From: Citrobacter youngae
GTDB taxonomy: Bacteria > Pseudomonadota > Gammaproteobacteria > Enterobacterales > Enterobacteriaceae
Reading direction: 5' to 3'
DNA: 64,000 nt
Assembly (NCBI RefSeq): GCF_003818115.1
Contig: NZ_RPOI01000014.1
Span: 62,001 to 126,000 of the forward strand
A model generated the notes under the pieces. The model saw only the letters and a list, made by a program, of their open reading frames with translations, was not told the origin of the DNA and ran no database searches. Positions 30,478 through 41,113 of the stretch are shown one piece after another; position 1 is the first letter of the stretch; every line of letters begins with the position of its first letter. A program made the position numbers and the translations under genes.

Positions 30478-30780
30478 ATGGAACTGACCCCCAGAGAAAA
30501 AGATAAGTTGTTGCTGTTTACCGCCGCACTGGTGGCGGAACGTCGTCTGGCCCGCGGGCTGAAGCTGAACTACCCGGAATCGGTGGCGCTGATTAGCGCT
30601 TTCATCATGGAAGGGGCGCGCGACGGGCAAACTGTGGCCGCGCTGATGGAGGACGGGCGTCACGTGCTGCGCCGCGATCAGGTGATGGAAGGCGTACCGG
30701 AAATGATCCCGGATATTCAGGTTGAAGCCACCTTTCCGGACGGATCGAAGCTGGTCACTGTCCACAATCCGATCGTCTAA
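30478..30780 (+). CDS. ureA: urease gamma subunit UreA
   Basis: A 100-residue structural subunit of the trimeric (UreABC)3 nickel urease, which hydrolyses urea to ammonia and carbamate. The sequence begins [23 protein letters not shown], the family hallmark, and ends at the usual position. The three separate structural subunits are the normal bacterial arrangement (fused in Helicobacter). Confidence 0.97.
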   Translation: MELTPREKDKLLLFTAALVAERRLARGLKLNYPESVALISAFIMEGARDGQTVAALMEDGRHVLRRDQVMEGVPEMIPDIQVEATFPDGSKLVTVHNPIV

Positions 30781-30789
30781 GGAGCGGCA

Positions 30790-31110
30790 ATGATCCCAGG
30801 TGAATATCAGATCGCAAAAGGCAATATCGCGCTTAATCAGGGGCGGGAGATCTGCACGATCGTGGTGGAAAATCATGGCGACAGGCCCATCCAGGTGGGA
30901 TCGCACTATCACTTTTTCGAAGTGAACCCGGCGCTGCACTTTGACAGGCTGGCCGCACGCGGCTTTCGTCTGAACATTGCTGCGGGCACAGCGGTGCGTT
31001 TTGAGCCCGGACAAAAACGCGAAGTCGAACTGGTGCGCGTTGCTGGCGCACAAAGGATCGTGGGTTTTCGCAGCGAAGTGATGGGCGCGCTGGAGGCAGA
31101 TAATGAGTGA
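30790..31110 (+). CDS. ureB: urease beta subunit UreB
   Basis: A 106-residue structural subunit. Conserved blocks [26 protein letters not shown] and the [10 protein letters not shown] loop are present. It overlaps the ureC start by 8 bp, implying coupled translation of the two catalytic-core subunits. Confidence 0.97.
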   Translation: MIPGEYQIAKGNIALNQGREICTIVVENHGDRPIQVGSHYHFFEVNPALHFDRLAARGFRLNIAAGTAVRFEPGQKREVELVRVAGAQRIVGFRSEVMGALEADNE

Positions 31111-32806
31111 CATTTCCCGGCAGGCGTACGCCGACATGTTTGGCCCAACCACCGGCGATAAAGTGCGCCTGGCGGATACCGACCTGTGGATCGAAGTGGA
31201 AAAAGACTTCACCACCTACGGCGAAGAGGTCAAATTCGGCGGCGGCAAAGTGATCCGCGACGGCATGGGCCAGGGGCAAATGCGCACCGATGCATGTGTG
31301 GATCTGGTAATAACCAACGCGCTGATCGTCGATCACTGGGGGATCGTGAAAGCGGATATCGGTATCAAAGCCGGCAGGATCTTCGCCATCGGCAAGGCAG
31401 GTAATCCCGATATTCAGCCCAACGTTACGATCCCGATAGGCGTGGGAACTGAAGTCATCGCCGGGGAAGGCAAGATCGTCACCGCAGGCGGCGTGGATAC
31501 GCATATTCACTGGATCTGCCCACAGCAGGCGCAAGAGGCGCTGGTTTCCGGTGTGACAACGATGATCGGCGGCGGCACCGGTCCGGCCGCGGGCACTCAC
31601 GCCACCACCTGTACGCCGGGTCCGTGGTACATCGCTCGCATGCTGCAGGCGGCAGACACGTTACCGGTTAACATCGGTTTACTGGGCAAAGGTAACGGCT
31701 CAAATCCTGACGCCCTGCGCGAGCAAATCACCGCGGGCGCCATTGGCCTGAAAATCCATGAAGACTGGGGCGCCACGCCTGCCGCCATCGACTGCGCACT
31801 GACCGTGGCCGACGAGATGGACATCCAGGTCGCGCTGCACAGCGACACGCTCAATGAGTCCGGTTTCGTGGAAGATACGCTGGCGGCGATTGGCGATCGC
31901 ACCATTCATACTTTTCACACCGAAGGCGCGGGCGGCGGTCATGCACCGGATATCATCACCGCCTGCGCGCATCCGAATATCCTGCCCTCCTCTACGAACC
32001 CGACGCTGCCCTATACCATCAACACCATCGACGAGCATCTCGACATGCTGATGGTTTGCCACCATCTCGATCCGGATATCGCCGAAGACGTGGCTTTTGC
32101 CGAATCACGCATTCGCCGGGAAACGATCGCTGCCGAAGATGTGCTGCATGACATTGGCGCCTTTTCCCTGACCTCGTCCGATTCACAGGCAATGGGGCGC
32201 GTGGGCGAAGTGATCCTGCGCACCTGGCAGGTGGCGCACCGCATGAAGGTTCAGCGTGGCCCGTTGGCAGAAGAAACCGGTGACAACGACAACCTGCGCA
32301 TTAAACGCTACGTCGCCAAATACACCATCAATCCGGCGCTAACCCACGGTATCGCCCATGAAGTCGGCTCCGTTGAGCCTGGCAAACTGGCCGATCTGGT
32401 GCTGTGGTCACCGGCATTCTTTGGCGTAAAACCGGCGACGATCGTTAAAGGCGGGATGATCGTCTGTGCGCCGATGGGCGACATCAATGCCTCGATTCCC
32501 ACCCCACAGCCGGTGCATTACCGCATGATGTTCGGCGCACTTGGCGCAGCGCGGCATCACACCCGGCTGACCTTTATTTCGCAGGCCGCTGATGCGCAAA
32601 ACATCGCGCAGCAGCTCAACCTGCAAAGCGCCATCGCCGTCGTTAAAGGCTGCAGAACAGTGAAAAAGGCCAACATGATCCACAACGACCTGCAACCCAA
32701 TATCACCGTCGATGCTCAGACCTACGAGGTGCGTATTGATGGCGAACTGATTACCAGCGAACCGGCAAACGTTTTGCCGATGGCACAACGCTATTTTCTG
32801 TTTTAG
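31103..32806 (+). CDS. ureC: urease alpha (catalytic) subunit UreC
   Basis: A 567-residue catalytic subunit, same length as the Klebsiella enzyme. Nickel ligands His134 and His136 (VDTHIHW) and the carbamylated bridging Lys217 (GLKIHE) are at their canonical positions; the mobile-flap segment MVCHHLD is intact (around residues 317-323). Nothing suggests inactivation. Confidence 0.98.
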   Translation: MSDISRQAYADMFGPTTGDKVRLADTDLWIEVEKDFTTYGEEVKFGGGKVIRDGMGQGQMRTDACVDLVITNALIVDHWGIVKADIGIKAGRIFAIGKAGNPDIQPNVTIPIGVGTEVIAGEGKIVTAGGVDTHIHWICPQQAQEALVSGVTTMIGGGTGPAAGTHATTCTPGPWYIARMLQAADTLPVNIGLLGKGNGSNPDALREQITAGAIGLKIHEDWGATPAAIDCALTVADEMDIQVALHSDTLNESGFVEDTLAAIGDRTIHTFHTEGAGGGHAPDIITACAHPNILPSSTNPTLPYTINTIDEHLDMLMVCHHLDPDIAEDVAFAESRIRRETIAAEDVLHDIGAFSLTSSDSQAMGRVGEVILRTWQVAHRMKVQRGPLAEETGDNDNLRIKRYVAKYTINPALTHGIAHEVGSVEPGKLADLVLWSPAFFGVKPATIVKGGMIVCAPMGDINASIPTPQPVHYRMMFGALGAARHHTRLTFISQAADAQNIAQQLNLQSAIAVVKGCRTVKKANMIHNDLQPNITVDAQTYEVRIDGELITSEPANVLPMAQRYFLF

Positions 32807-32814
32807 GAGTGACG

Positions 32815-33273
32815 ATGATCTACCTGACCCAACGCCTTGACCACGCTCACCGCGTCACCGCAAGCGTCACGCTACCCATTGATATGCGGGTAAAAAGTCG
32901 TGCCAGAGTGGCGCTGAACGACGGTCGCGAAGCCGGGCTGATGCTACCGCGCGGTTTGCTGTTACGCGGTGGCGACCTGCTGACCACCGACGATGGCAGC
33001 GAGGTGATCGAAGTGATCGCCGCGCCGGAGTCGGTTTCCGTGGTGCGCTGCGCCGATCCTTTCCTGCTCGCCAAAGCCTGTTATCACCTCGGCAATCGCC
33101 ACGTTCCGTTGCAAATTCTGCCGGATGAACTGCGTTACCACCACGATCATGTGCTGGACGCCATGCTGCGTCAGTTCAACCTCGAGGTGACGTTCGCTCA
33201 ACTACCGTTTGAACCGGAAGCAGGCGCTTATGCCAGTGAATCACACGGGCATCATCACGGCCATGCGCACTGA
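32815..33273 (+). CDS. ureE: urease nickel metallochaperone UreE
   Basis: A 152-residue nickel donor to the UreDFG complex. It has the N-terminal peptide-binding domain, the metal-binding domain with RHVPLQI and a His-rich C-terminus ([11 protein letters not shown]), shorter than the Klebsiella tail. The ATG at 32815 is used, 5 nt after AGGAG; a GTG at 32809 in frame is too close to that site. Confidence 0.94.
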   Translation: MIYLTQRLDHAHRVTASVTLPIDMRVKSRARVALNDGREAGLMLPRGLLLRGGDLLTTDDGSEVIEVIAAPESVSVVRCADPFLLAKACYHLGNRHVPLQILPDELRYHHDHVLDAMLRQFNLEVTFAQLPFEPEAGAYASESHGHHHGHAH

Positions 33274-33944
33274 TGCATAACACCCAACAGCTGCGTCTGA
33301 TGCAGCTTGCCAGCAGCGCACTCCCGGTGGGGTCGTTTACCTGGTCCCAGGGTCTGGAGTGGGCGGTGGAGATTGGCTGGGTGAAAAGCGTCGATGACTT
33401 CTCTTACTGGCAAATTCAACAGATGGAGCAAAACTTTTTTACCGTCGACCTACCGCTGCTGGCGAGACTGTATCGCGCCTGCGAGCAGGACGATCTCGAT
33501 GCCGCACGCCGCTGGAGCGCTTACCTGTTGGCCTGCCGGGAAACCCGCGAACTGCGGGATGAAGAACGCAGTCGGGGCGCGGCGTTTACGCGGCTGGTCA
33601 CCGACTGGGAGGCGGATTGCTCGCGAGAGTGGCGCACTCTCTTCGCCGACAGCCAGCTTTGCGGCATGGCCTGGCTGGCCGTGCGGTGGAGAATTCCCCT
33701 GACCGAGCTGGCGTTAAGCCTCGGCTACAGCTGGATTGAGAGCGCTGTGATGGCTGGCGTCAAGCTGGTTCCTTTTGGACAACAGGCGGCCCAGCGTTTG
33801 ATTATTGCGCTCTGCGATCGCTATGCGCAGGGTCTGGCACAGGCGCTGGCGACGCCTGACGCCAGTCTCGGCTCCGCTACGCCGTTGGCCGCTATCGCGT
33901 CTGCCCGGCATGAAACCCAATATTCCCGATTATTCCGCTCCTGA
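33273..33944 (+). CDS. ureF: urease accessory protein UreF
   Basis: A 223-residue all-helical accessory protein that bridges UreD and UreG and acts as a fidelity checkpoint in urease activation. The N-terminal motif [17 protein letters not shown] is characteristic. Its ATG overlaps the ureE stop by one base (TGATG). Confidence 0.95.
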   Translation: MHNTQQLRLMQLASSALPVGSFTWSQGLEWAVEIGWVKSVDDFSYWQIQQMEQNFFTVDLPLLARLYRACEQDDLDAARRWSAYLLACRETRELRDEERSRGAAFTRLVTDWEADCSREWRTLFADSQLCGMAWLAVRWRIPLTELALSLGYSWIESAVMAGVKLVPFGQQAAQRLIIALCDRYAQGLAQALATPDASLGSATPLAAIASARHETQYSRLFRS

Positions 33945-33953
33945 GGAGAAAAA

Positions 33954-34571
33954 ATGAGTAACAGCAAGCATCCCCTGCGCGTAGGCGTTGGCGGCCCGGT
34001 CGGTTCCGGCAAAACGGCGCTGCTGGAAGCGTTATGCAAATCTATGCGCAGCAGCTATCAACTGGCGGTAGTCACCAACGATATCTACACCAAAGAAGAT
34101 CAGCGCATTCTCACCGAGGCGGGCGCACTGGAGCCAGACAGGATCGTCGGTGTGGAAACCGGCGGCTGCCCGCATACCGCCATCCGCGAAGATGCGTCGA
34201 TGAATCTGGCTGCCGTAGAGGCGCTGAGCGAGAAATTCGGCAATCTGGATCTGATTTTTGTGGAAAGCGGCGGCGATAACCTGAGCGCCACCTTCAGTCC
34301 GGAATTAGCGGATCTGACAATCTATGTGATCGACGTTGCCGAAGGCGAGAAGATCCCGCGTAAGGGAGGCCCGGGGATCACTAAATCCGATTTTCTGGTT
34401 ATCAATAAAACCGATCTGGCCCCTTACGTCGGCGCCTCGCTGGAGGTGATGGAACGCGATACCCTACGTATGCGCGGCGAGCGTCCGTGGACGTTCAGTA
34501 ATTTAAAATCCGGAGAGGGTCTGGAAAAAATTATCGCGTTTCTGGAAGAGAAGGGAATGCTGCGGATGTAG
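33954..34571 (+). CDS. ureG: urease accessory GTPase UreG
   Basis: A 205-residue SIMIBI-class GTPase whose GTP hydrolysis drives nickel transfer. The P-loop GPVGSGKT is at residues 14-21, the nickel-binding CPH motif in [13 protein letters not shown], and the [11 protein letters not shown] guanine-specificity motif is intact. Last gene of ureDABCEFG; no nickel transporter gene follows. Confidence 0.97.
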   Translation: MSNSKHPLRVGVGGPVGSGKTALLEALCKSMRSSYQLAVVTNDIYTKEDQRILTEAGALEPDRIVGVETGGCPHTAIREDASMNLAAVEALSEKFGNLDLIFVESGGDNLSATFSPELADLTIYVIDVAEGEKIPRKGGPGITKSDFLVINKTDLAPYVGASLEVMERDTLRMRGERPWTFSNLKSGEGLEKIIAFLEEKGMLRM

Positions 34572-34575
34572 CGTC

Positions 34576-34604
34576 TTGCCCGGTAACATTGCGCCACCGG
34601 GCAA
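34576..34604. terminator. hairpin between convergent ureG and tsaD
   Basis: A perfect 9-bp stem TTGCCCGGT/ACCGGGCAA with an 11-nt loop. The A-run follows on the plus strand, so neither direction has a good U-tract; it may still block read-through or protect 3' ends. Confidence 0.45.
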
Positions 34605-34608
34605 AAAA

Positions 34609-35622
34609 TCACGCCGCCGGTAATTCCGCCAGCGGCCAGCGTGGGCGCACGGTTACGCCAAGATCCGCCGTTGCGCCTGCTTTAAAACGCACCATGCCCG
34701 CGTAGGCGATCATCGCCCCGTTGTCGGTACAAAATTCCGGACGCGCGTAAAATACTTCGCCACGACGTTTTTGCATCATCTCGGCCAATTTTGCGCGCAG
34801 CGTACGGTTCGCGCTCACGCCCCCCGCCATCACCAGACGTTTAAAACCGGTTTGATCCAGCGCGCGTTTGCACTTGATCATCAGCGTATCAACTACCGCA
34901 TCTTCAAAGGCTCGGGCGATATCTGCGCGCGTCTGATCGTCATTTTCGTTATTACGAATGGTATTCGCGGCAAAGGTTTTCAGCCCGGAGAAGCTGAAAT
35001 CCAGCCCCGGACGGTCGGTCATCGGGCGCGGGAAGACAAAGCGTTTTTCAACGCCTTGCGAGGCAAGCTTTGACAGCATTGGACCTCCAGGGTAATCCAG
35101 CCCCAGCAGCTTGGCGGTTTTGTCGAACGCTTCGCCAGCAGCATCATCAATCGATTCGCCGAGTAATTCATACTGACCGATACCGGTGACGCTGATAAGC
35201 TGCGTGTGACCACCAGAAACCAGCAGCGCGACGAACGGGAACGCAGGGGGATTATCTTCCAGCATCGGCGCCAGCAGATGCCCTTCCATATGGTGCACAG
35301 GAATTGCTGGTACGCCCCAGGCGAACGCCAGCGAACGTCCTACGGTTGCGCCAACCAGCAGCGCGCCAACCAAACCAGGACCTGCGGTATACGCTACCGC
35401 ATCAATCTCTTTTGCCGTCAGTCCCGCCTCTTTCAGCGCGGCCTGGATCAGCGGTACGGTTTTACGTACGTGATCGCGCGAGGCCAGTTCTGGCACTACG
35501 CCGCCGTAGTCAGCGTGTAATTTCACCTGACTATACAATTGGTTGGCTAAAAGACCTTTTTCATCGTCGTAAATGGCGATGCCGGTTTCATCGCAGGATG
35601 TTTCAATACCCAGTACACGCAT
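34609..35622 (-). CDS. tsaD: tRNA N6-threonylcarbamoyladenosine synthase subunit TsaD
   Basis: A 337-residue Kae1/ASKHA-fold protein that with TsaB and TsaE transfers threonylcarbamoyl to A37 of ANN-decoding tRNAs. The metal-binding motif HHMEGH (His111, His115) and the phosphate-binding loops [10 protein letters not shown] and VSGGHTQ are present. Divergent from rpsU, as in E. coli. Confidence 0.97.
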   Translation of the reverse strand: MRVLGIETSCDETGIAIYDDEKGLLANQLYSQVKLHADYGGVVPELASRDHVRKTVPLIQAALKEAGLTAKEIDAVAYTAGPGLVGALLVGATVGRSLAFAWGVPAIPVHHMEGHLLAPMLEDNPPAFPFVALLVSGGHTQLISVTGIGQYELLGESIDDAAGEAFDKTAKLLGLDYPGGPMLSKLASQGVEKRFVFPRPMTDRPGLDFSFSGLKTFAANTIRNNENDDQTRADIARAFEDAVVDTLMIKCKRALDQTGFKRLVMAGGVSANRTLRAKLAEMMQKRRGEVFYARPEFCTDNGAMIAYAGMVRFKAGATADLGVTVRPRWPLAELPAA

Positions 35623-35758
35623 GACTTGTTTTACCTCGCTCTATTACCGCGCAGTGTAGGACCAATGCGGGTTGATGTAAAACTTTGTTCGCCCCAGGAG
35701 TTCCGCTCGTGTATACTCCTTGTCCTTATAAAAGTCCCTTTCAAAATCGCGTCGGTGC

Positions 35759-35788
35759 TTTACAAAGCAGCAGCAATTGCAGTAAAAT
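35759..35788 (+). promoter_or_regulatory. putative rpsU-dnaG-rpoD promoter
   Basis: TTTACA (35759-35764) and TAAAAT (35783-35788) with an 18-bp spacer lie 70 bp before rpsU. A second -10-like TATACT at about 35712 could be an upstream promoter, as the E. coli operon has two. I did not find a convincing LexA box. Confidence 0.6.
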
Positions 35789-35819
35789 TCCGCACCATTT
35801 TGAAATAAGCTGGCGTTGA

Positions 35820-36074
<255 letters not shown>

Positions 36075-36077
36075 TCT

Positions 36078-36099
36078 ATTGAGAGCCAAAGCTCTCAAT
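36078..36099 (+). terminator. partial terminator between rpsU and dnaG
   Basis: ATTGAGAGC/GCTCTCAAT (9-bp stem, CAAA loop) begins 4 bp after rpsU, without a long U-run. E. coli has a leaky terminator here that lowers dnaG expression relative to rpsU; this is its positional equivalent. Confidence 0.7.
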
Positions 36100-36180
36100 T
36101 CAGACTGAGTTGTAGTTGTAAGGCCGTGCTTCCGGAAGGAATGCGCGGCTTATTTTCGTTTATGCATTGGCATATACACA

Positions 36181-36300
36181 AAATCATTCAGTATGCATCA
36201 AGGCGGCAAGTGAGTGAAGCCCCGGAGCTTACATAAGTAAGTGACAGGGGTGAGCGAGCGCAGCCAACACAGAGGCAGGCTGAAGGATGAAGTGTATAAA
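36181..36300. repeat. intergenic repeat copy 1 (rpsU-dnaG)
   Basis: About 120 bp directly upstream of dnaG, with a strong internal stem-loop around CTTAC-ATAA-GTAAG (36228-36241) continued by CCC/GGG pairs. Its two outer segments recur after dnaG at 38064-38142 in the same orientation. I recall similar intergenic sequences in enteric genomes but cannot name the family with confidence. Confidence 0.7.
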
Positions 36301-36308
36301 AGGGGCAT

Positions 36309-38054
36309 ATGGCTGGACGAATTCCACGCGTATTTATCAATGACCTGCTGGCAAGAACCGACATCGTCGATCTCATCGACGCGCGGGTAAAGCTGAAAAA
36401 GCAGGGCAAAAATTATCACGCGTGCTGTCCGTTCCATAACGAAAAAACCCCCTCTTTCACCGTAAACGGTGAAAAACAGTTTTATCACTGCTTTGGGTGT
36501 GGCGCGCACGGCAACGCCGTCGACTTTCTCATGAACTACGACAAGCTCGAGTTTGTGGAAACCGTCGAAGAACTGGCCGCAATGCACAACCTTGAAGTGC
36601 CCTATGAAGCAGGCAGTGGCCCCAGTCAGATAGAGCGCCATCAACGGCAAAGCCTTTATCAATTGATGGACGGCCTGAACACTTTTTATCAACAGTCTTT
36701 GATGCAGCCCGCCGCTACCCCTGCGCGCCAGTACCTGGAAAAGCGAGGATTAAGTAGCGACGTTATCACCCGTTTTGCTATTGGTTTTGCGCCCCCCGGC
36801 TGGGACAACGTCCTGAAACGGTTTGGCGGTAATGCTGAGAATCGCAAATCGCTGGTCGATGCGGGGATGTTGGTTACCAACGATCAGGGACGCAGTTACG
36901 ATCGCTTTCGCGAACGGGTGATGTTCCCCATCCGCGACAAACGTGGTCGGGTCATTGGTTTTGGTGGACGCGTGCTGGGCGATGCCCTGCCGAAGTATCT
37001 GAACTCCCCGGAAACCGATATTTTCCATAAAGGTCGCCAGCTGTATGGCCTTTATGAAGCCCAGCAGGATAACGCCGATCCGCAGCGCCTGTTAGTGGTA
37101 GAAGGCTATATGGATGTGGTGGCGCTGGCGCAATACGGCATTAACTACGCCGTGGCATCCCTTGGGACATCCACCACCGCCGATCACATTCAGCTGTTGT
37201 TCCGCGCGACGAACAACGTAATTTGCTGTTACGACGGCGACCGCGCCGGGCGCGACGCAGCATGGCGCGCGCTGGAAACCGCACTGCCCTATATGACAGA
37301 CGGACGCCAGCTACGCTTTATGTTTTTACCTGACGGCGAAGATCCCGATACGCTGGTGCGTAAAGAAGGGAAAGAGGCCTTTGAAGCCCGGATGGAGCAG
37401 GCGCTGCCGCTCTCTGCGTTTTTATTTAACAGCCTGTTGCCGCAGGTGGATTTGAGTACCCCAGACGGACGCGCACAGCTCAGCACGCTGGCATTACCGC
37501 TGATTACTCAGGTACCAGGCGAAACGTTGCGCATTTACCTGCGACAGGAGTTGGGAAACAAGCTCGGCATTCTGGATGACAGCCAGCTTGAACGTTTAAT
37601 GCCAAAACTGGCAGAAAATGGGGCTTCCCGCCCGGTTCCACAGCTAAAACGTACGACCATGCGTATACTTATAGGGTTACTGGTGCAAAACCCGGAGCTC
37701 GCCCCGCTGGTTCCACCGTTAGGCGCACTGGATAGCAATAAGCTGCCTGGACTTGGCTTATTCAGAGAACTGGTCAACACTTGTCTGGCTCAGCCAGGTC
37801 TGACCACCGGACAACTTTTAGAGCACTATCGTGGCACAAATGATGCTGCGACCCTTGAAAAACTGTCGATGTGGGACGATATAGCAGATAAAGATATCGC
37901 AGAAAAAACCTTCACCGACTCACTCAACCATATGTTTGATTCGATGCTTGAACTGCGCCAGGAAGAGTTGATAGCTCGTGAGCGCACACACGGTTTAAGC
38001 AGCGAAGAACGCCGGGAACTCTGGACGCTGAACCAGGAACTGGCCAGGAAATAA
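36309..38054 (+). CDS. dnaG: DNA primase DnaG
   Basis: A 581-residue primase: CHC2 zinc-binding domain (CCPFHNEKTPSF..HCFGCG, about residues 38-65), TOPRIM polymerase core with VVEGYMDVVA (about 263-272) and DGDRAGRDAA, and a C-terminal DnaB-binding helicase-interaction domain. Same length as E. coli. AGGGG lies just before the ATG. A heat-shock promoter for rpoD is embedded near its 3' end. Confidence 0.98.
   Translation: MAGRIPRVFINDLLARTDIVDLIDARVKLKKQGKNYHACCPFHNEKTPSFTVNGEKQFYHCFGCGAHGNAVDFLMNYDKLEFVETVEELAAMHNLEVPYEAGSGPSQIERHQRQSLYQLMDGLNTFYQQSLMQPAATPARQYLEKRGLSSDVITRFAIGFAPPGWDNVLKRFGGNAENRKSLVDAGMLVTNDQGRSYDRFRERVMFPIRDKRGRVIGFGGRVLGDALPKYLNSPETDIFHKGRQLYGLYEAQQDNADPQRLLVVEGYMDVVALAQYGINYAVASLGTSTTADHIQLLFRATNNVICCYDGDRAGRDAAWRALETALPYMTDGRQLRFMFLPDGEDPDTLVRKEGKEAFEARMEQALPLSAFLFNSLLPQVDLSTPDGRAQLSTLALPLITQVPGETLRIYLRQELGNKLGILDDSQLERLMPKLAENGASRPVPQLKRTTMRILIGLLVQNPELAPLVPPLGALDSNKLPGLGLFRELVNTCLAQPGLTTGQLLEHYRGTNDAATLEKLSMWDDIADKDIAEKTFTDSLNHMFDSMLELRQEELIARERTHGLSSEERRELWTLNQELARK
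37854..37883 (+). promoter_or_regulatory. internal sigma-32 promoter (Phs) for rpoD
   Basis: CTTGAAA at 37854 with CGATATA at 37877 inside dnaG reproduces the sequence of the E. coli Phs heat-shock promoter that drives rpoD alone. The DNA is conserved beyond protein need, supporting retention of function. Confidence 0.75.
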
Positions 38055-38063
38055 GAGAAAGAC

Positions 38064-38142
38064 AAAATCATTCGCGTTGTATCAAGGCAGCAAGTAAACG
38101 AACGCAGCTAACGCAGAGACAACGTGAAAGATGAAGTATTTA
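38064..38142. repeat. intergenic repeat copy 2 (dnaG-rpoD)
   Basis: Shares AAATCATTC, ATCAAGGC-GCAAGT and GCAG-C-AAC-CAGAG..GA-GATGAAGT blocks, in the same order, with the copy before dnaG but lacks about 40 bp corresponding to the central hairpin. The 232-bp dnaG-rpoD gap also holds a GCCGC/GCGGC hairpin (38183-38203). Confidence 0.65.
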
Positions 38143-38286
38143 ACGGCTTAACTGCCGAATATCGATCGGGAAGCCCCCGACAGCCGCACGGAGAGGCAGC
38201 GGCAAAATATAAGTATGCCCTCGTTTTGCCGTTGGCGGTTTTACCGCCCAACACCAATCAAACGAATTAAGTGTGGATACCGTCTT

Positions 38287-40131
38287 ATGGAGCAAAACCC
38301 GCAGTCACAGCTGAAGCTTCTTGTCCAACGTGGTAAGGAGCAAGGCTATCTGACCTATGCCGAGGTCAATGACCATCTGCCGGAAGATATCGTCGATTCA
38401 GATCAAATCAAAGACATCATCCAAATGATCAATGACATGGGTATTCAGGTGATGGAAGAAGCACCTGATGCCGATGATCTGCTGCTTGCTGAAACCTCCA
38501 ACAGCACCGATGAAGACGCGGAAGAAGCGGCTGCCCAGGTTCTGTCCAGCGTTGAGTCCGAAATCGGTCGTACAACTGACCCGGTCCGCATGTACATGCG
38601 TGAAATGGGTACCGTTGAACTGTTAACCCGTGAAGGCGAAATCGACATCGCTAAACGCATCGAAGACGGGATTAACCAGGTTCAATGCTCCGTTGCCGAA
38701 TACCCGGAAGCTATCACCTACCTGCTTGAGCAGTACGATCGCGTTGAAGCTGAAGAAGCACGTCTTTCCGATCTGATCACCGGCTTTGTCGATCCGAACG
38801 CGGAAGAAGACATGGCGCCAACGGCGACGCACGTCGGTTCTGAACTCTCTCAGGAAGAGATGGACGACGATGAAGACGAAGATGAAGAAGAAGACGACGA
38901 CAGCAGCGATGACGACAACAGCATCGACCCTGAATTAGCGCGTGAAAAATTCGGTGAACTGCGTACTCAGTACGAAATCACCCGCGACACTATCAAAGCG
39001 AAAGGCCGCAGCCATGCAGCCGCGCAGGAAGAAATTCAGAAGCTGTCCGAAGTGTTCAAACAGTTCCGCCTGGTACCGAAGCAGTTCGACTACCTGGTAA
39101 ACAGCATGCGCGTCATGATGGACCGCGTGCGTACTCAGGAACGTCTGATCATGAAGCTCTGCGTTGAGCAGTGCAAAATGCCGAAGAAAAACTTCATCAC
39201 CCTGTTTACTGGCAACGAAACCAGCGAAACCTGGTTCAACGCGGCAATCGCGATGAACAAGCCGTGGTCTGAAAAACTGCACGATGTGGCAGATGACGTT
39301 CACCGCGGCCTGCAGAAACTGCAGCAGATTGAAGAAGAAACCGGCCTGACCATCGAGCAGGTTAAAGATATCAACCGTCGCATGTCCATCGGTGAAGCGA
39401 AAGCCCGCCGTGCGAAAAAAGAGATGGTTGAAGCGAACTTACGTCTGGTTATCTCTATCGCTAAAAAATACACCAACCGTGGCCTGCAGTTCCTGGATCT
39501 GATTCAGGAAGGTAACATCGGTCTGATGAAAGCGGTTGATAAGTTTGAATACCGTCGTGGTTACAAGTTCTCCACCTACGCAACCTGGTGGATCCGTCAG
39601 GCGATCACCCGTTCGATCGCGGATCAGGCGCGTACCATCCGTATCCCGGTGCATATGATTGAGACCATTAACAAGCTCAACCGTATCTCCCGTCAGATGC
39701 TGCAAGAGATGGGCCGCGAGCCGACGCCGGAAGAACTGGCTGAACGCATGCTGATGCCGGAAGATAAGATCCGTAAAGTGTTGAAGATCGCGAAAGAGCC
39801 TATCTCCATGGAAACGCCGATCGGCGACGATGAAGATTCGCATCTGGGTGATTTCATCGAGGATACCACCCTCGAGCTACCGCTGGACTCCGCGACCACC
39901 GAGAGCCTGCGTGCCGCAACGCATGACGTTCTGGCTGGCCTGACCGCTCGTGAAGCGAAAGTTCTGCGTATGCGTTTCGGTATCGATATGAACACTGACC
40001 ACACGCTGGAAGAAGTGGGTAAACAGTTCGACGTTACCCGTGAACGTATCCGTCAGATCGAAGCGAAGGCGCTGCGTAAACTGCGTCACCCGAGCCGCTC
40101 TGAAGTACTGCGTAGCTTCCTCGACGATTAA
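38287..40131 (+). CDS. rpoD: RNA polymerase primary sigma factor RpoD (sigma-70)
   Basis: A 614-residue housekeeping sigma factor. Region 1.1 at the N-terminus, the acidic non-conserved region (a run of Asp/Glu about residues 190-212), region 2 with the -10 recognition helix ([17 protein letters not shown]), region 3 and region 4 with the -35 helix-turn-helix ([20 protein letters not shown]) are all present. The ATG at 38287 ([10 protein letters not shown]) is used; an in-frame ATG at 38215 is in leader DNA. Confidence 0.98.
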   Translation: MEQNPQSQLKLLVQRGKEQGYLTYAEVNDHLPEDIVDSDQIKDIIQMINDMGIQVMEEAPDADDLLLAETSNSTDEDAEEAAAQVLSSVESEIGRTTDPVRMYMREMGTVELLTREGEIDIAKRIEDGINQVQCSVAEYPEAITYLLEQYDRVEAEEARLSDLITGFVDPNAEEDMAPTATHVGSELSQEEMDDDEDEDEEEDDDSSDDDNSIDPELAREKFGELRTQYEITRDTIKAKGRSHAAAQEEIQKLSEVFKQFRLVPKQFDYLVNSMRVMMDRVRTQERLIMKLCVEQCKMPKKNFITLFTGNETSETWFNAAIAMNKPWSEKLHDVADDVHRGLQKLQQIEEETGLTIEQVKDINRRMSIGEAKARRAKKEMVEANLRLVISIAKKYTNRGLQFLDLIQEGNIGLMKAVDKFEYRRGYKFSTYATWWIRQAITRSIADQARTIRIPVHMIETINKLNRISRQMLQEMGREPTPEELAERMLMPEDKIRKVLKIAKEPISMETPIGDDEDSHLGDFIEDTTLELPLDSATTESLRAATHDVLAGLTAREAKVLRMRFGIDMNTDHTLEEVGKQFDVTRERIRQIEAKALRKLRHPSRSEVLRSFLDD

Positions 40132-40149
40132 TCTCGCCACATAAGCATA

Positions 40150-40174
40150 AACGCCACCGCAAGGTGGCGTTTTT
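40150..40174. terminator. rpoD/mug bidirectional terminator
   Basis: A 9-bp stem AACGCCACC/GGTGGCGTT with GCAA loop, followed by a T-run on the plus strand and preceded by A-rich sequence, between convergent rpoD and mug. Confidence 0.88.
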
Positions 40175-40176
40175 CT

Positions 40177-40683
40177 TTATAGTCCCCGCCTGAGCAGGGC
40201 GTCGTTCACTTCCCGATACGCTTCCACCAGTTTATCCAGCGTGATCCGGCTTAACCCGCTGGGATTCGGCAATACCCATAATTGCGTCGCGCCAATGGTC
40301 AACGTCTGCTTCCCCCACTGCGCCCCACGCTGGCTAAGGCCCTGCTCAAAGGCCTGCTTACCGAGGATTGCGAGCGCGGCTGGCTGATACTCTTCTATTT
40401 TCTCAATAAGCAGACGACCGCCGCTACGCATTTCCTGTAGCTTCACTTCATTGGCTTGTACCGTTGGTCTGTCGACAAACTTAGTCACGCCGCAGCGGAA
40501 ATCCAGCAGATGCTGTGCCTCTTCAGGTTTAAGCTGGCGATCGGTAAATCCCGCCTGATGGATAACCTTCCAGAAGCGATTCGCGGGATGCGCAAAGGGA
40601 AATCCTGTACCCGCAGAAGAGAGCCCCGGATTGATGCCGCAAAATACTACCCGCAGCCCCGGTGCCAGTATGTCCTTAACCAT
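40177..40683 (-). CDS. mug: G/U mismatch-specific DNA glycosylase Mug
   Basis: A 168-residue glycosylase removing uracil and ethenocytosine opposite guanine. The active-site [23 protein letters not shown] block and the C-terminal intercalation motif NPSGLSR are present. The ATG at 40683 gives the exact E. coli length; an earlier in-frame ATG (40713) would add ten unrelated residues. Confidence 0.96.
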   Translation of the reverse strand: MVKDILAPGLRVVFCGINPGLSSAGTGFPFAHPANRFWKVIHQAGFTDRQLKPEEAQHLLDFRCGVTKFVDRPTVQANEVKLQEMRSGGRLLIEKIEEYQPAALAILGKQAFEQGLSQRGAQWGKQTLTIGATQLWVLPNPSGLSRITLDKLVEAYREVNDALLRRGL

Positions 40684-40807
40684 AATTACTCCGAACAATA
40701 CATCAAGGGACAAGTATAACGGACTGAAAATACATTGTTTATAAAAACAGCATCCGTACGCTTATGTCTGGATTGCAACGCGGAGTTACTTTATAATCCA
40801 CCGCCAC

Positions 40808-40883
40808 GGCCCCTTAGCTCAGTGGTTAGAGCAGGCGACTCATAATCGCTTGGTCGCTGGTTCAAGTCCAGCAGGGGCCACCA
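40808..40883 (+). tRNA. ileX: tRNA-Ile (CAU anticodon, lysidine type)
   Basis: A complete 76-nt tRNA with encoded 3' CCA. The acceptor stem GGCCCCT/AGGGGCC, D-loop, TTCAAGT T-loop and anticodon CAT at 40841-40843 fit. CAU would read Met, but the acceptor and anticodon arms match the minor isoleucine tRNA whose C34 is changed to lysidine by TilS to read AUA. In E. coli ileX is at the same place after mug. Confidence 0.96.
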
Positions 40884-40891
40884 AATAAAAC

Positions 40892-40924
40892 AAGGACTTG
40901 CGAGAAATCGCAGGTCCTTTTTGT
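40892..40924 (+). terminator. ileX terminator
   Basis: A 12-bp imperfect stem AAGGAC(T)TGCGA/TCGCA(G)GTCCTT with GAAA loop, then five T residues, starting 8 bp after the tRNA. Confidence 0.9.
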
Positions 40925-41113
40925 TATGGGAAATATATTCAATTGTTGGCAAACCAATAATTGAGTAGTTCGGGATGTGTAATGGTCTCTGGGAACACGC
41001 CACGCGGGGAATAAGGTATATCATGCGATACGCCAGCCCATATTGCTGGCATGCCATTAGGACGCTACCATCAGAGATGGAAACGTCCGTTAGCGTTTTA
41101 TTCGATAGTCAGC

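Noticed and set aside
32908-33201. Long antisense open frames across ureC, ureE and dhaK
   Set aside because: They mirror the codon bias of the real genes and match no protein family; such shadows occur throughout the GC-rich operons here.
40808-40883. ileX as an attachment site with a duplicated 3' end
   Set aside because: No second copy of the tRNA 3' end was found up to 54.4 kb or elsewhere in the window, and no integrase is present.
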